Source: an uncultured Polaribacter sp. (GTDB taxonomy: Bacteria > Bacteroidota > Bacteroidia > Flavobacteriales > Flavobacteriaceae). Taken from it: a stretch of DNA of 64,000 bases. The notes under the pieces were generated by a model. That model made no database searches. It was given only the letters and a program-made list of their open reading frames with translations, and was not told the DNA's origin. A program made the translations under genes and the position numbers. Every line of letters begins with the position of its first letter. Positions within the stretch are counted from its first letter, which is position 1. Below are positions 8,413 through 17,545 of the stretch, piece after piece. The stretch lies in the NCBI GenBank assembly GCA_947497755.1, contig CANMHT010000002.1, forward strand, positions 310,001 through 374,000. The letters are read 5' to 3'.

Positions 8413-10233
8413 ATGATTTCTTTAAGCACGCTCGATTACGTTCTCATCTTTTCATTTTTTGCAATTACATTATTTATTGGAATTTATGTTTCAAAAAAAT
8501 CAGGTAAAAACTCTTCTGAATTCTTTTTATCAGGAAGAAATATGCCTTGGTGGTTGCTAGGTTTGTCTATGGTAGCTACCACTTTTTCTACAGATACTCC
8601 TAACTTAGTTACCGATATTGTACGTAATAATGGTGTTTCTGGAAATTGGGTTTGGTGGGCTTTTCTAATTACAGGTTTACTTACTGTTTTTGTATATGCG
8701 AAATTGTGGAGAAAATCAAATGTAAATACAGATATAGAATATTATGAATTACGTTATGGAGGAAAACCAGCTGCCTTTTTAAGAAAGTTTAGAGCTGTTT
8801 ATCTTGGTGTTATTTTTAATATTATGGCGATGTCTGCAGTAACCTTAGCAGCAATTAAGATTGGAGAAATTATGTTAGGATTAGCACCTTGGCAAACAGT
8901 AATTAGTGCAGGACTAATTACAGTTGTTTTTAGTGCAATAGGAGGTTTTAAAGGAGTAGTTTATACAGATTTTTTATTGTTTTTTGTTGCAATGGCAGGA
9001 GCAATTGGTGCAGCATATTATTTGGTGAATATTCCAGAAGTTGGAGGTCTAGATGCATTATTAGCGAATAAAAATGTAACCAGTAAATTATCTCTATTAC
9101 CTGATTTTAATGATACTTCTGCTGTAATTACTTTGTTAATTATTCCACTTGCAGTACAATGGTGGAGTGCTTGGTATCCTGGTTCTGAACCAGGAGGAGG
9201 AGGCTATATAGCTCAAAGAATGTTAGCGGCGAAAAATGAGAATCATGCAATGGGAGCTACTTTCTTTTTTAATATTATGCATTATGCTTTGCGTCCTTGG
9301 CCATGGATTATTGTAGCGTTAGCTTCTTTAGTGGTTTTTCCAGATTTAGCTAGTATTCAAACCGCTTTTCCAAATGTTTCTGAAAGTAAATTGGGGCATG
9401 ATTTAGCCTATTCTGCCATGCTAACAAAATTACCTAGCGGATTGTTAGGATTGGTTTTAGCTTCTTTAGTTGCGGCTTATATGAGTACTATTTCTACCCA
9501 TTTAAATTGGGGGTCTTCTTATATTGTAAATGATTTTTATAAACAACAAATAAATCCGAACGCTTCAGAAAAAAAACTGGTTGCTGTAGGTAGAATTTCT
9601 ACTATTGTATTAATGGTTTGTAGTGCTTTACTTGCTTTAGTATTGCAAAATGCATTGCAATTGTTTGATGTGATTTTAATGTTTGGAGCTGGTACAGGAC
9701 TGATTTTTATTTTACGTTGGTTTTGGTGGCGTATTAATGCCTGGAGTGAAATCGCAGCTATGTTTTCTTCAGGAATTATTTCTATTCTAATTAATTTTAC
9801 CTCTATTGGAGTTTTCTTGTTTGGAGATAAAACTGTTGAGGGTGTTTTACCAGAATGGTCAAAATTTCCGATGGTTGTTTTAATTACTACCATAATTTGG
9901 GTGTTGGTTACTTATATAACAGCGCCAGAAAAAAAGGAAGTACTTCAGGACTTTTATAAAAAAATACAGCCAGGTGGTCCAGGTTGGAAAAAAGTGATAG
10001 ATGAAGCTGCTGAAGAAAATATTAATATTGTAGATGCTAAAGAAGGTTGGTCTGTGCCGTCGGGGATTTTAGCTATGATTTTAGGATGTATTTTAATTTA
10101 TAGTTGCTTATTTGCTACAGGATATTGGATTTATGGAGAAACTACAATGGCAATTAGTTTAACTATTGCAGCCATTATTAGTGCCTATTTGTTAAAGCGT
10201 GTTTGGATGAAAATAAGAACAAAAATCCTTTAA
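8413..10233 (+). CDS. Sodium:solute symporter family transporter
   Basis: 606-residue inner-membrane protein with about 14 hydrophobic helices, beginning LDYVLIFSFFAITLFIGIYVS. The SSS family signature is visible in SKKSGKNSSEFFLSGRNMPWW, GLSMVATTFSTDTP and SAIGGFKGVVYTDF, and in the later segment SLVAAYMSTISTHLNWGSSY. It couples Na+ entry to uptake of a solute; sugar- and inositol-type SSS transporters have this architecture, but substrate cannot be read from the sequence. It is divergent from pabB and tail-to-tail with the next gene, overlapping by 4 bp. Confidence 0.88.
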   Translation: MISLSTLDYVLIFSFFAITLFIGIYVSKKSGKNSSEFFLSGRNMPWWLLGLSMVATTFSTDTPNLVTDIVRNNGVSGNWVWWAFLITGLLTVFVYAKLWRKSNVNTDIEYYELRYGGKPAAFLRKFRAVYLGVIFNIMAMSAVTLAAIKIGEIMLGLAPWQTVISAGLITVVFSAIGGFKGVVYTDFLLFFVAMAGAIGAAYYLVNIPEVGGLDALLANKNVTSKLSLLPDFNDTSAVITLLIIPLAVQWWSAWYPGSEPGGGGYIAQRMLAAKNENHAMGATFFFNIMHYALRPWPWIIVALASLVVFPDLASIQTAFPNVSESKLGHDLAYSAMLTKLPSGLLGLVLASLVAAYMSTISTHLNWGSSYIVNDFYKQQINPNASEKKLVAVGRISTIVLMVCSALLALVLQNALQLFDVILMFGAGTGLIFILRWFWWRINAWSEIAAMFSSGIISILINFTSIGVFLFGDKTVEGVLPEWSKFPMVVLITTIIWVLVTYITAPEKKEVLQDFYKKIQPGGPGWKKVIDEAAEENINIVDAKEGWSVPSGILAMILGCILIYSCLFATGYWIYGETTMAISLTIAAIISAYLLKRVWMKIRTKIL

Positions 10234-11447
10234 TTTAGAATCGGAATTTGAACGCTAATACCAGTTTGCGCATCTGGAGCGTTGTTAACTTTAAAATCTT
10301 CTTTTAAATATAAGGATAGTTTATAGTTGGTAGTTCCGTAAGTATACACAAAAGACCAAGCTGTTAAGTTTTCGTATAAGGTGTTAAATCCATGATACCA
10401 ACCTGATTGGATTTCTTTCCATTTTCCTTTTAAATGTAGGTAAGAAGTTTCTTTTAATTGGTTGTATCGCGTTTGTAATTGATAGTGTAATCCAAAAGAA
10501 TGATAATTCTTTTTATGGGTATATTTTGTAAATTCAATTTCTGTTTCTAGGCTAGCTAAGAACTTATTATTTCCTAAATCAATTAGTTCTTTTTTTAGGT
10601 TGATTGCATTTTTTCTAAGTAAACTACCTCCAATTCCGAAATGAAATTCATTGCCATTTTTTAAAATTTTCTTTTTGATGAAATTTAATGAAAAACCTAT
10701 GTCTATAGAAGGATTAAACTTTGAGGTATTCACTCCTAAATGAGTGCCAATATTAGCGTATAAATGTCGTTTTTCGTTAGATAAGAATTTTGGGTAATAA
10801 TGATGGTTGAGTTGAATACCGCTGAGAAAGAAGTCGCCATTTTGTATTTCTAAAACTTTCCCATTTCTATCGGTGTATTTAAAATGCACTTGATTCATTC
10901 CGTAATATTTTCTTCCAAAAGGATCTTCGCCACCCGCAATATTACTATGAAACCATTCAATAAACTCATCACCAGTAAAAAAAGAAAAAGGAAATTTTCC
11001 TTTGGTAATTAAATAAGAACGCAAAGAGATGCTGAGTTCATGTGTTGGAGCAATAGGAAACTTTATAGTAGCATGATACCCTTTAATTACTGCATCCACA
11101 ATAATATTCATGTACTCTGCAGGTGTAGTCGTTTGATCTATAAAATTAAATTGTCTATCATGCCAAGTTTGAGTGCTAAAATGTTGTCGTATACTTGGAT
11201 CTTTTGGTAAATAAGCTTCCACAAAAGGATGAAAAGAATTACCACTTTCTGAAGTAAATCGGATGTGTGTTTTTGAATTTGATTTTAGTTGAAAGTTCTG
11301 CTGAATTCTACTAGAAAAAATACCAAAATGATGAGTAGATAATAAACTTGGATTTTCGATACCGTTTTTGAAATTAAGCATCTCTTTTTGCTGAGAATAG
11401 CTTTGAAAAGCAATCAAGAATAAAAGAAAAGAAATCTTTTTAAGCAT
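10230..11447 (-). CDS. Predicted exported outer-membrane protein, unknown function
   Basis: From the ATG at 11447 the protein opens with a clean Sec signal peptide (MLKKISFLLFLIAFQSYSQ); the upstream in-frame start at 11462 would add five residues before it and is less likely. The remaining 385 residues are rich in aromatic residues with alternating beta-strand patterns (GFSLNFIKKKILKNGNEFHF, SFGLHYQLQTRYNQL) and end in ISVQIPILN, suggesting a barrel. I do not recognise a characterised family. It could resemble DUF3187-type barrels, but that is a guess. Monocistronic, convergent with the symporter gene. Confidence 0.6.
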   Translation of the reverse strand: MLKKISFLLFLIAFQSYSQQKEMLNFKNGIENPSLLSTHHFGIFSSRIQQNFQLKSNSKTHIRFTSESGNSFHPFVEAYLPKDPSIRQHFSTQTWHDRQFNFIDQTTTPAEYMNIIVDAVIKGYHATIKFPIAPTHELSISLRSYLITKGKFPFSFFTGDEFIEWFHSNIAGGEDPFGRKYYGMNQVHFKYTDRNGKVLEIQNGDFFLSGIQLNHHYYPKFLSNEKRHLYANIGTHLGVNTSKFNPSIDIGFSLNFIKKKILKNGNEFHFGIGGSLLRKNAINLKKELIDLGNNKFLASLETEIEFTKYTHKKNYHSFGLHYQLQTRYNQLKETSYLHLKGKWKEIQSGWYHGFNTLYENLTAWSFVYTYGTTNYKLSLYLKEDFKVNNAPDAQTGISVQIPILN

Positions 11448-11475
11448 AAGATAAAAGTACACAAACTATTCTAAC

Positions 11476-11507
11476 AAAAAAAAGCAACTCTTAGGAGTCG
11501 CTTTTTT
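11476..11507 (-). terminator. Intrinsic terminator of lpdA
   Basis: GCAACTC (11484-11490), loop TTAG and GAGTCGC (11495-11501), with an A run on one side and T6 on the other. One position is A-C on the plus strand but G-U in minus-strand RNA, so the hairpin is stronger for the minus-strand lpdA transcript that ends at 11530. Confidence 0.8.
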
Positions 11508-11529
11508 GTTTATATAGATAAAATAGATT

Positions 11530-12930
11530 TTACGCATTTAAAGGTTTTCCGTCCCAAGCTGCTTTTGCTGCTTCTTTAACAGCTTCAGAATAGGTTGGGT
11601 GACCATGACAAATTCTAGCTAAGTCTTCTGCAGAAGCACGGTATTCCATTGCTACAGCAGCTTCCATAATTAAGTCGGCAGCACGTGCACCTACAATATG
11701 AACTCCTAGTACTTCGTCTGTAGTTTTGTCTGCTAATACTTTTACAAAACCATCAATATCTCCACTTGCTCTAGATCTTCCTAAAGCTCTCATAGAAAAC
11801 TTACCAGCTTTATAAGCAACACCAGCATTTTTTAATTCATCTTCTGTTTTACCAACAGCAGCAACTTCTGGCCAAGTGTAAACAACACCTGGAATTAAGT
11901 TGTATTCAATATGTGGTTTTTGTCCTGCTAAATATTCAGCGACAACAACACCTTCTTCTTCTGCTTTATGAGCTAACATTGCACCTTTTACTACATCTCC
12001 AATTGCATAGATATTAGAAACGTTTGTTTGTAAGTGCTCATTTACTTCTACTTGGTTTCTATCGTTTAATTGTACTCCGGCATTTTCTAACCCTAAACCT
12101 TCTGTATAAGGTCTACGTCCTACAGCAACTAAACAATAATCACCTTTAAACTCAACTTCTCTTCCTTTTTTGTCAGTTGCTTTTACAATTACTTCATCTC
12201 CATTTCTTTCAACAGCAGAAACTCCGTGACTAGTAGCAATCTTCATTCCTTGTTTCTTTAATACTTTTTGAAGTTCTTTAGAAACATCAGCATCCATAGT
12301 TGGTGTAATCTTTGGAGCATATTCTACTACAGTTACATCGGCACCTAAACGCTTATAAACAGATCCTAACTCTAATCCAATTACTCCACCACCAATAACA
12401 ATTAAATGTTTTGGTACTTCTTTTAATTTTAAAGCTTCAGTAGAAGTAATGATTCTTTCTTTATCTAAAGAAATAAATGGTAATGTAGATGGTTTAGAAC
12501 CTGTAGCAATGATAATATTTGTTCCTTCGATTGTCTCTTCAGAACCATCATTCTTTGTGATTTTTACATGTGTAGCATCTACAAAAGAACCTAAGCCTTC
12601 AAAAACATCAATATTGTTTTTATCCATCAAATACTTGATCCCGCCAGTAGTTTGCTCCACAACAGTTGCTTTACGTTCAACCATTTTAGTAAAATCAAAA
12701 GTTGGTTTTTCTACAGAAATACCATGAGATTCGAAATGATTAACGGCATCGTAATAATGATGCGAAGAATCTAATAATGCTTTTGAAGGAATACATCCAA
12801 CATTTAAACAAGTACCTCCTAATGTTGCATATTTTTCAATAATTGCAACTTTTTTACCTAATTGTGATGCTCTTATCGCAGAAATATATCCTCCAGGACC
12901 AGAACCAATAACGATGATATCGTATTTCAT
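11530..12930 (-). CDS. lpdA: Dihydrolipoyl dehydrogenase (E3)
   Basis: FAD-dependent disulfide oxidoreductase that reoxidises lipoamide of the pyruvate and 2-oxoglutarate dehydrogenase complexes. It shows the N-terminal FAD motif IGSGPGGYISAIRASQLG, the redox disulfide GGTCLNVGCIPSKALL (residues about 37-52), the NAD motif VIGGGVIGLELGSVYKRLG, the second FAD segment IYAIGDVVKGAMLAHKAEEEG and the C-terminal HGHPTYSEA with the active His-Glu pair. At 466 residues it is full length. It is monocistronic here, with its own terminator; the other complex subunits are elsewhere. Confidence 0.95.
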   Translation of the reverse strand: MKYDIIVIGSGPGGYISAIRASQLGKKVAIIEKYATLGGTCLNVGCIPSKALLDSSHHYYDAVNHFESHGISVEKPTFDFTKMVERKATVVEQTTGGIKYLMDKNNIDVFEGLGSFVDATHVKITKNDGSEETIEGTNIIIATGSKPSTLPFISLDKERIITSTEALKLKEVPKHLIVIGGGVIGLELGSVYKRLGADVTVVEYAPKITPTMDADVSKELQKVLKKQGMKIATSHGVSAVERNGDEVIVKATDKKGREVEFKGDYCLVAVGRRPYTEGLGLENAGVQLNDRNQVEVNEHLQTNVSNIYAIGDVVKGAMLAHKAEEEGVVVAEYLAGQKPHIEYNLIPGVVYTWPEVAAVGKTEDELKNAGVAYKAGKFSMRALGRSRASGDIDGFVKVLADKTTDEVLGVHIVGARAADLIMEAAVAMEYRASAEDLARICHGHPTYSEAVKEAAKAAWDGKPLNA

Positions 12931-13082
12931 GAGTTGTGTTTGTTTTATATTCTCATGGAACCTTTACGGTTTCCTTTTTAATTAAATTTCAAGAAACAAA
13001 AGTAATCAATATTGTTGAGAAATGATAAAATACTAAAGAATTACTATCTTTAAATTCTTAAATATTAATAAATATTAAGAAG

Positions 13083-13556
13083 ATGAAAATAGCAAAGAAA
13101 ATAGGATGGCTTTTACTATTTGTTTTTGTGGTAGCTCAATTTTTTGGACCAGAAAAAAACGAAGGTGATATTAGCTCAATTACTAGTTTTATTGAAGAGA
13201 CAAATCCGCCAGAAAATGTACATATAATCTTAAAAGAAACATGTTTTGATTGTCATTCTAATGTGACAAGATATCCTTGGTATAGCAATATTACACCTAT
13301 AAATTATTGGATGGCAGATCATGTTAGAGTAGGTAAAGGTGATTTAAATTTTTCTGAGTGGAAAAGTTATTCTCTTCGAAAGAAAGCACATAAAATGAAA
13401 GAGATTTATGAAGAAGTAGAGCAAGATAAGATGCCGTTAGATTCTTATAGATGGACACATTCTGAAGCAAATTTATCTGAAGATGAAGTTAAATTAGTGG
13501 TGGATTGGGCAAAAAAACAACAAGCTAAATATGAAAAGTTAAAACAGACTAACTAG
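13083..13556 (+). CDS. Heme-binding domain protein with CxxCH motif
   Basis: 157-residue membrane-anchored protein. Residues about 7-22 are one hydrophobic segment (GWLLLFVFVVAQFF), so the rest is periplasmic. The motif ETCFDCHSN (CxxCH, near residue 55) can hold a covalently attached heme c. The region TRYPWYSNITPINYWMADHV and later WTHSEANLSEDEVKLVVDWAKK match the haem-binding domain (Haem_bd, PF14376 type) widespread in Bacteroidota. Probably a small c-type cytochrome for periplasmic electron transfer or heme sensing. The downstream glycosyltransferase gene starts directly after its stop. Confidence 0.82.
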   Translation: MKIAKKIGWLLLFVFVVAQFFGPEKNEGDISSITSFIEETNPPENVHIILKETCFDCHSNVTRYPWYSNITPINYWMADHVRVGKGDLNFSEWKSYSLRKKAHKMKEIYEEVEQDKMPLDSYRWTHSEANLSEDEVKLVVDWAKKQQAKYEKLKQTN

Positions 13557-14801
13557 TTGAAAAAAAATATTTTAATCATTGGAGCTGTATGGGTAGAACC
13601 ACACTCTTCTGCTGCTGGAAGTAGAATGTTACAGCTCATCAACTACTTTTTAAAAGAAAAATACCACGTAACTTTTGCTACGACTACTCAAAAAACATCC
13701 AATGCAATTGATTTAACAAATCTAGGAGTAGCCGAAATTATCATTGAGTTAAATGCTACTTCTTTTGATACTTTTATCACAAACCTCAATCCAAACATTG
13801 TAGTTTTTGATCGTTTTATGATTGAAGAACAATTTGGCTGGCGAGTAGCTGATCATTGCCCAAATGCATTACGGATTTTAGATACAGAAGATTTACATTC
13901 TTTACGTAAAACAAGACATGAATCTATAAAAAAAGCCACTTCTTTTTCTATTAATGAGTTGCTAATTTCTGATATCGCTAAAAGAGAAATTGCAGCAATT
14001 TTAAGATGTGATTTGTCTTTGATTATCTCTTCTTTTGAAATGAAACTTTTAGAAGAAACTTTTAAAATAGATGCTTCATTATTATTGCATTTGCCTTTTA
14101 TGTTAAAAACGATTACAACAAAGGAAAGAAATGAATGGCTTGCATTTGAAGAACGACAAGATTTTGTTACTATTGGTAACTTTTTGCATGCTCCTAATGT
14201 TGATGCCGTAATACAATTAAAAAAAGATATTTGGCCAAAGATTAGAAAAGAAATACCAAAAGCTAGATTACATATTTATGGTGCTTATCCAACCCAACAA
14301 ATATTGCAAATGCATAACGAGAATGAAGGGTTTTTAGTTAAAGGGTTTGCAGTAGATGCAAATGAAATTATTGGTAAAGCAAAAGTGGTTTTAGCTCCGA
14401 TTAGATTTGGTGCTGGAATTAAAGGAAAATTAACCGAAGCAATGCTTAATGGAACACCAAGCGTAACAACAACCATTGGAGCAGAAGGAATGCACGATAA
14501 TTTAGCTTGGAATGGTTTTATAGAAAATGAAACTGAAAATTTTGTAAGCAAAGCAATAGAATTATACACAGATAAAATGGTATGGAATAATGCTCAGAAA
14601 AATGGAGTTGAAATCATCAATCAAATGTATAATAAAGAACAACTTGAAAGAAAGTTGTTTTTAAAATTAGAAGAACTTAAGCATAATTTTAAAGAACATA
14701 GAATTCAAAACTTTTTGGGAGCATTATTGCAGCATCAAACCTTAAGAAGTACAAAGTATATGAGTAAATGGATTGAAGAAAAGAATAAAAATAATTTATA
14801 A
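13557..14801 (+). CDS. Glycosyltransferase of GT-B fold (group 1-like)
   Basis: 414 residues. It begins with a TTG codon immediately after the stop of the heme-binding gene; no in-frame ATG retains the N-terminal Rossmann strand KKNILIIGAVWVEPHSSAAG. The C-terminal half has a GT4-like donor domain with FVTIGNFLHAPNVDAVIQLKKDIWPKI, KARLHIYGAYP, GFAVDANEIIGKAKVVLAPIRFGAGIKGKLTEAMLNGTPSVTT and the invariant-type E in LTEAM. It probably transfers a sugar from a nucleotide-sugar donor to a cell-surface glycan or lipid. The acceptor is unknown and no polysaccharide cluster surrounds it. The 3' end overlaps the next gene tail-to-tail by 6 bp. Confidence 0.82.
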   Translation: MKKNILIIGAVWVEPHSSAAGSRMLQLINYFLKEKYHVTFATTTQKTSNAIDLTNLGVAEIIIELNATSFDTFITNLNPNIVVFDRFMIEEQFGWRVADHCPNALRILDTEDLHSLRKTRHESIKKATSFSINELLISDIAKREIAAILRCDLSLIISSFEMKLLEETFKIDASLLLHLPFMLKTITTKERNEWLAFEERQDFVTIGNFLHAPNVDAVIQLKKDIWPKIRKEIPKARLHIYGAYPTQQILQMHNENEGFLVKGFAVDANEIIGKAKVVLAPIRFGAGIKGKLTEAMLNGTPSVTTTIGAEGMHDNLAWNGFIENETENFVSKAIELYTDKMVWNNAQKNGVEIINQMYNKEQLERKLFLKLEELKHNFKEHRIQNFLGALLQHQTLRSTKYMSKWIEEKNKNNL

Positions 14802-15308
14802 AGCCATTTTTAATCCTAAAAAAACACTGCCTTTTATCTTTTTTTCTGTATTGTATTTAATCATCAAGTCATTTCTGTCAATTAACTGATATAAAATAGA
14901 CAGACGTAGTTTTTTTGCAACAGGATAAGAAGTTTCGAAATTACCACTAAACCCCATGAATTTTTCTTTAAATCTGAATATTATTCCGTGGTTGAAAAAT
15001 ACTCCAATTTGTAGCTTATTTAAATAAGGAATTGAAGAAATATAACCTACACCTAAAGAAAACCGATGTAAAGGAGCACTCTCTAAATCTGCATACTCTA
15101 AACCAAAAGAAAGATAAATATTGTTGGTGTTTATTTGAAAAGTAGCTACTTCTAATTTAGCCAAAATATTAGGAGTAAACATACCATTGCCTCTTTCATC
15201 ACCAATAAACATTAACCTAAAATCTTGATAAATACTTAGGTTCATTTGAGACTGACTTTGGCAATTGAGAGCAACAATTAGAAATAAAAAGACAATACCC
15301 TTCCTCAT
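14796..15308 (-). CDS. Small exported outer-membrane-like protein, unknown function
   Basis: From ATG 15308 the protein has a signal peptide (MRKGIVFLFLIVALNCQSQ); the longer start at 15326 would add six polar residues before it. The mature part is about 150 residues of amphipathic strands (IYLSFGLEYADLES, LHRFSLGVGYISSIPY, LRLSILYQLIDRNDLMIKY) and ends KGSVFLGLKMAL with a hydrophobic last residue, consistent with an 8-strand barrel. No characterised family recognised. Confidence 0.6.
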   Translation of the reverse strand: MRKGIVFLFLIVALNCQSQSQMNLSIYQDFRLMFIGDERGNGMFTPNILAKLEVATFQINTNNIYLSFGLEYADLESAPLHRFSLGVGYISSIPYLNKLQIGVFFNHGIIFRFKEKFMGFSGNFETSYPVAKKLRLSILYQLIDRNDLMIKYNTEKKIKGSVFLGLKMAL

Positions 15309-15409
15309 TATGATAGCTTTATGCAATCAATTTTTGCTCTAGGGACTTGAAAAGTTGAAAGAAATGCTTTCTAAAGTACGAAATTATTTTTTAACTGTTT
15401 GTTTTGTAG

Positions 15410-16627
15410 TCACTTAGGTGGTTTGTAGTCTAGAGGAAGCATATTGGCAAAAGACTCATAAGACCAATAACCTTCGGTTATTATTGCATTAGGATCTATT
15501 AAAATTCCAGTTGGGTCAATCATAGATTTTCCATTGATTAACGAAATACTAGAAGTTTGCATACCTGTTGCTTTGTTTCTTTTGCCCAAAAAACCAATAA
15601 GATAATTCAATTCCTCTTTTTCATTTTTGTAAATAATAGAAAGATGGTTTTCAAAATCTAAAAAAGGAAAGTTGTTTTTGTAAGAAAGTAATTCTTTATA
15701 AGGTGTATTTCGTTTGTATAAGTAATCTTGATACTTAGGTAATGAGCTTTTTCTAAGAGTAACAAGTGCGCTGTCTAAAACAGTTTGTGGATTGGTAATT
15801 TTCTTTGAAAAATTAATTGAGTTAGCACTTAATCGAATAAGTTTTCTAGCTCGATCTATTTGCTTTTCTGTTGGTCTGTCTGGGTTTAAAACACGTTTAA
15901 ATTGATTTACAACAAAACCTTCTTGCGCCAAATTTTGATGAATTAAACTTCTTAAGAAGTGCATAGGAGAACCATTGTAAGCAGTTAATCTATTGCGTTT
16001 CCATTTTTTCTTAATTCGTTTTTTTAAGTGACTATATTTAGAATATCCGCTGTAAAATGTATAGTTATTTTTAATAGAGAAATGGGCCAAATCATATTCA
16101 ATTAAATAGCCTAAACCTTTGTGTTTAATTTTTAAAGGAGCTCTAGCAAAAGCAGTTAGTTCGTTCGTTTGCGAGTTGAATTCAAAATGCAATACTTTTG
16201 GATTTTCGATAACACATTCTTTAGCTAGGTTTGCTCTTCCTAAAAATGCTTGTTTAAACTTGTATAAATTGTGCTTCCATACATTATCATACTTCGTTTT
16301 TTTAAGCTGAACTTCCTCTAAAAAGGTGTTGTCTGGTGTTAATGAAATGGTTAAATAACCTGAGCTAAAATGCTTATCAATTTTAATTTCTTTGGTTTTG
16401 TGACCTAAAAAAGAAACAATTAAGGTATATGTTCCATTTTTTATGTTTATGTTAAATTCACCATCATTGTTAGTACTTGTACCTACAGAGGTATTGTTAA
16501 AATAGACCGATGCTCCAGATAAAGGTTCATTATTTTCAGATGAAATTACTTTACCAGAGACTTTTATTTGTGCAGATAAAGAATAAATAAAACAATAAAA
16601 AAGAGAAGTTATTAATAAGTTTTTCAT
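15410..16627 (-). CDS. Exported protein with carboxypeptidase-like regulatory domain
   Basis: Signal peptide to about residue 20 (ending SLSAQ), then a CarboxypepD_reg-like domain at residues 21-105, with the usual KVSGKVISSENNEPLSGASVYF opening and GTYTLIVSFLGHKTKEI closing strand. The remainder (about 110-405) is an uncharacterised C-terminal region, rich in Lys and aromatics, without a clear beta-barrel. In Bacteroidota such domains decorate outer-membrane proteins. The short C-terminal half means this is not a full TonB-dependent receptor. No partner gene is obvious. Confidence 0.75.
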   Translation of the reverse strand: MKNLLITSLFYCFIYSLSAQIKVSGKVISSENNEPLSGASVYFNNTSVGTSTNNDGEFNINIKNGTYTLIVSFLGHKTKEIKIDKHFSSGYLTISLTPDNTFLEEVQLKKTKYDNVWKHNLYKFKQAFLGRANLAKECVIENPKVLHFEFNSQTNELTAFARAPLKIKHKGLGYLIEYDLAHFSIKNNYTFYSGYSKYSHLKKRIKKKWKRNRLTAYNGSPMHFLRSLIHQNLAQEGFVVNQFKRVLNPDRPTEKQIDRARKLIRLSANSINFSKKITNPQTVLDSALVTLRKSSLPKYQDYLYKRNTPYKELLSYKNNFPFLDFENHLSIIYKNEKEELNYLIGFLGKRNKATGMQTSSISLINGKSMIDPTGILIDPNAIITEGYWSYESFANMLPLDYKPPK

Positions 16628-16697
16628 TAGTAAATATTTGTGTAAATGTTAAAAATATATAATACTGTATTACTTTAAAGGTTCATTAGTGTTAAAA

Positions 16698-16738
16698 TTA
16701 AAAACCCTGAAAAAATATAAATATCTTTTCAGAGTTTT
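16698..16738 (-). terminator. Probable intrinsic terminator of the 16783-17505 gene
   Basis: An 11-bp stem from AACCCTGAAAA (16703-16713) with TTTTCAGAGTT (16726-16736), 12-base loop. On the minus strand the one mismatch becomes G-U and the stem is followed by a T-rich run. Position just downstream of the lipoprotein gene fits. Confidence 0.65.
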
Positions 16739-16782
16739 AAAATTTAATAGTTTAAAAATAGTAAGTAACTAAACTGTATATG

Positions 16783-17505
16783 TTATTTCTTTCTATACCA
16801 CATTTTTTCAGCAGCATAGTCATTAAACCTTAATAATTTTGTTTTCTTGTCGTATTGTAAATTAATTCCATCAGGACTTTTTAAGCTGTTATTACAAAAT
16901 GGATACTCTACTTCAGAAATATTCATGCTTAAAAATTTAGCCCAACCATTATTTTTTAAACGATATTTTACAAGTATGTCTTTTTTATAGTTTTCGTATG
17001 ATTTTATCTCCAAATCTTTACTAACAATAAGTTTAGTTCTTGTAGTTCTGTCTAAATTTGTTTGATGATGATGGTCAATATAGTCTACAAATGCCCATTC
17101 TCCAACAAAAATATATTCATCCGAGATGTAAACTTCCCCTATATACTGCTTCTGGTGTTCTGGCATGTAAGTATTTAATCCGCTAGCTGTCCAGTTGGTA
17201 ACTACTTTATCGTTTGTGAAAATATCAACATAATATACATGTCCATCAAGAATACTATTATTTGTTGCAGATAATTCTCCAGAAGCATTAAATTTTCCTG
17301 TATAAATTGGATTTACTTCTTTTAAATAGTTTTCTTTTGTCTCATATATTTTTATAGTAAAGTCTGTGTAATTATATTTAGATTGATATTCATTTGGTAT
17401 TGCAGCTAGTTTAAAATTAAGAAATACTTCTGGAGTAGTTCCTTCGTTAGATGAACATCCAAACAAAATTGTAAAAGTTAAAAAAGATAATAATAGTTTT
17501 TTCAT
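16783..17505 (-). CDS. Predicted lipoprotein, unknown function
   Basis: 240 residues with lipobox LFGC (Cys17) followed by SSNEGTTPEV, so it is probably anchored to a membrane facing the periplasm or surface. The mature region shows a beta-rich start (VFLNFKLAAIP, YTDFTIKIYETKENYLK) and a middle GHVYYVDIFTNDKVVTNW reminiscent of small Ig- or jelly-roll-like domains. No catalytic motif and no recognised family. It is preceded by M3 peptidase on the same strand, 40 bp away, but the two products have no evident link. Confidence 0.6.
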   Translation of the reverse strand: MKKLLLSFLTFTILFGCSSNEGTTPEVFLNFKLAAIPNEYQSKYNYTDFTIKIYETKENYLKEVNPIYTGKFNASGELSATNNSILDGHVYYVDIFTNDKVVTNWTASGLNTYMPEHQKQYIGEVYISDEYIFVGEWAFVDYIDHHHQTNLDRTTRTKLIVSKDLEIKSYENYKKDILVKYRLKNNGWAKFLSMNISEVEYPFCNNSLKSPDGINLQYDKKTKLLRFNDYAAEKMWYRKK

Positions 17506-17545
17506 GAATTAATAATTAAGTAGTGTTTGTTTTGATTTATAATAT

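Noticed and set aside
12950..12980. Inverted repeat GGAACC..GGTTTCC in the lpdA leader as a regulatory RNA
   Set aside because: The stem is short and needs a bulge; nothing else supports it.
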